Source: Archilochus colubris
Taxonomy: Eukaryota > Chordata > Aves > Apodiformes > Trochilidae
NCBI GenBank assembly: GCA_023079485.1
Contig: CM041092.1
Location: 4,092,627 to 4,156,626 of the forward strand
Direction: 5' to 3'
DNA: 64,000 bases
Below are positions 62,201-64,000 of this stretch, piece after piece; the first letter of the stretch is position 1; the number at the start of each line of letters is the position of its first letter. Under the pieces are notes generated by a model. The model was not told the origin of the DNA. It saw nothing but the letters and a program-made list of their open reading frames with translations, and ran no database searches. A program made the position numbers and the translations under genes.

Positions 62201-64000
62201 TGAGAGATAAAAATATATGATTAATTTCTTCATATTAGAGAGAGAATGAAGAGTTGTCCTCTCCACTGGTACTTTTCACATGATTTGTATGTACTGGACT
62301 CATAACCAGCACTGCCCAGCTGCAGGACACTTGACAGACAAGCCTGAATTCAAGGTTCCTTGAAGATTTTCTTTACTCTATCAGTGGAAATCCAACACTG
62401 CATCAGAATTTAGTCAAGGCAGAGATGGTGGAGGAAAGAAAGGAGAGAAGAAATTGTATTAGTTCTTAACAAGCTAAGGAATTACTCTAGAGGAGGTATC
62501 TGACATGAGGTTTGGTGGTTCTCTTTAGGAAATTAGCTAACAAGAAATAATTCTATGTTTGACTGCAGTAATATCAAGAAGATGAGGGGCATTCCTACAT
62601 AAAAAGAGAATCTCATTTTTTCTTGTAGTAATAACTTCAAGATGTAATGAAAGGAGGAAAGCTTGACTAAGAACTTATTGTTTTTGAGACCCTCTAGAAA
62701 CTGTTTAATGGAAGCAATTACAACACTGAATATGAGCATTGCATACTGAGAAGAAGTAACAAGTGTATATGATGGATGATATACTTTATGGTGTTTCATA
62801 GCACTTGATGGTAGTATTTCCACTTAGATACTTATACACAAATAAATAAAGGTATTGACAATACAAAGCAAGTGCAATTTAAACCAGTACACAGTTCACT
62901 GCCATGCAGGGCTGCTGTTGGGTGCCTGAATCAAGCTTGCTCTTCCTTCTTCTCTATTGTGTTGCACTGGTTTTGTCATTCAAGAAGTTTTCAGTTTAAA
63001 AGCCCCAGGAACAACAGGACTTACTCTGGAGGCTCCCAGTAAAAAGAAACAAGACTCAGCTTAGAATCTGTGCATTTTGAGTGACACCATTGAACGTTCA
63101 GAGCCTTCCCTGTAATTCTGCCCTTACCTCCAATCTATACTTTTGCCATTGATTCTGATTCTGCCAATCTATACATTTGCCACAGTCCCACTTCTTGCAG
63201 TGAAACAAAGTGACCTCATTGCTTTCCTCTGTATTTTCTTTTAAACATTGGCTGGGATGATTGAGATTCAGGAATGTGGGAAAATGGATTCCCAAGCCAC
63301 GTCCATCCCCTTTAATTCTGAGCTGTAATTTTTGGCTTGGCTTGAATCACAGTCATCACATTTCAGTCTGAATCTCTCTGTAAAGTGATCTTTCTTAAAC
63401 ATTTCTTTCACTCATCATGGGATCAGAAACAAAGTCATTCGAGTCTTTCAGCGAAACACTTACAAACGTCTTTTTACAGCGACTCAGAAGAGCTGAATTT
63501 CCTTTAAAAATGTTTGAAAAAGAGGAGGTTTTCATTGCCTGATTGTCCTCTTTGTGAATCTTGTCATCTGTATGCCATGAGCTACAGCTATTTTAATCTG
63601 TTTTTGTTTGCAATCCATTTGGTGTCCGCCCAAGAAAATGCAGGTGATTCTAATTAACTTACTGCTGAAGATGTGGAAAAATCTCAATTGTGCTACAGAA
63701 AATTATACACTTTAAAACCTTCCCTCTATTATTTATAACAGCTTATTAATGAAAATGATTACATGAATACATTTACCACCTGATTCAGCTTTGTTCACTT
63801 TTTAAATCAACAAGGTTTATGCTGAAGGGGAAAAATCCCTACCAAATACAGACCTCAAGTACACACATCACTTCCCTGGTTTAAATGGAAGGGCAATTTA
63901 AAAGGAAATGACACTGTCTTACTTGATGCAACACAGTATAATATCTGAAATTACCAAATGTTTGAAATTAGCCATCCTCTCTCTGTAACACATTAGTATT
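62201..64000. other. Upstream intron sequence, no gene seen
   Basis: AT-rich sequence without a recognisable exon, repeat family or RNA. Short ORFs (62533-62823 minus, 63098-63295 minus) look like chance. Confidence 0.65.

Larger units (their letters stand above)
56241..64000 (-). other. ARHGAP15: ARHGAP15 upstream intron, 5' part outside window
   Basis: This intron ends at the acceptor ttctctttcag (56251-56241, minus strand) and its donor lies beyond 64000. I looked for the exon that should precede it (the family has a stretch like IEAVEKRG just before GLDVDG) and did not see it. Contents are small CAAA repeats (58158-58182 and 61217-61238) and a decayed CR1-clade LINE piece at about 61430-62200. 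Confidence 0.8.

Overview
The window is AT-rich vertebrate nuclear DNA, almost entirely intron, carrying two short coding exons of one gene on the minus strand. Both exons encode consecutive parts of a RhoGAP domain. The best match I can recall is ARHGAP15, a Rac-directed Rho GTPase-activating protein. The exons are 56163-56240 (78 nt, with the catalytic arginine-finger motif GIYRVSGN) and 11833-11967 (135 nt, with the KMFFRELPEPL helix). They have canonical GT/AG splice sites and matching phase, so they join directly across an intron of about 44.2 kb. The neighbouring coding exons lie outside the window: more than 7.7 kb upstream (above 64000) and more than 11.8 kb downstream (below 1). Transcription runs from high to low coordinates.

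Layout. 1-11832 is part of the downstream intron. It opens with a 519-nt uninterrupted purine run that is mostly GGAA repeats. 11833-11967 is a coding exon with long T tracts on both sides. 11968-56162 is the large intron, holding low-complexity A/C-rich and T-rich blocks, two or three very old SINE-like relics (38866-39090, 43710-43820, 44261-44470), a 25-bp x3 tandem repeat (42176-42250), and one in-frame candidate cryptic exon (14417-14497). 56163-56240 is the coding exon with the arginine finger. 56241-64000 is part of the upstream intron, with a decayed CR1-clade LINE reverse-transcriptase fragment at about 61430-62200.

Organism. The sequence suggests a sauropsid, most likely a bird. The reasons are the vertebrate ARHGAP15 exons, old CR1/MIR-type relics, frequent AAAACC/CAAA-rich low-complexity patches, sparse recent transposons, and no primate or rodent SINEs or L1 that I could see. 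This is inference; no search was run.

I found no complete gene, RNA gene, CRISPR array, operon or clearly new multi-gene system. The other open reading frames are short, show no recognisable family, and are best read as chance ORFs in intron sequence or as products of the tetranucleotide repeat. The points most worth checking are the splice architecture of the RhoGAP domain (both exons symmetric phase 1, plus a phase-compatible cryptic exon between them) and the long GGAA tract.
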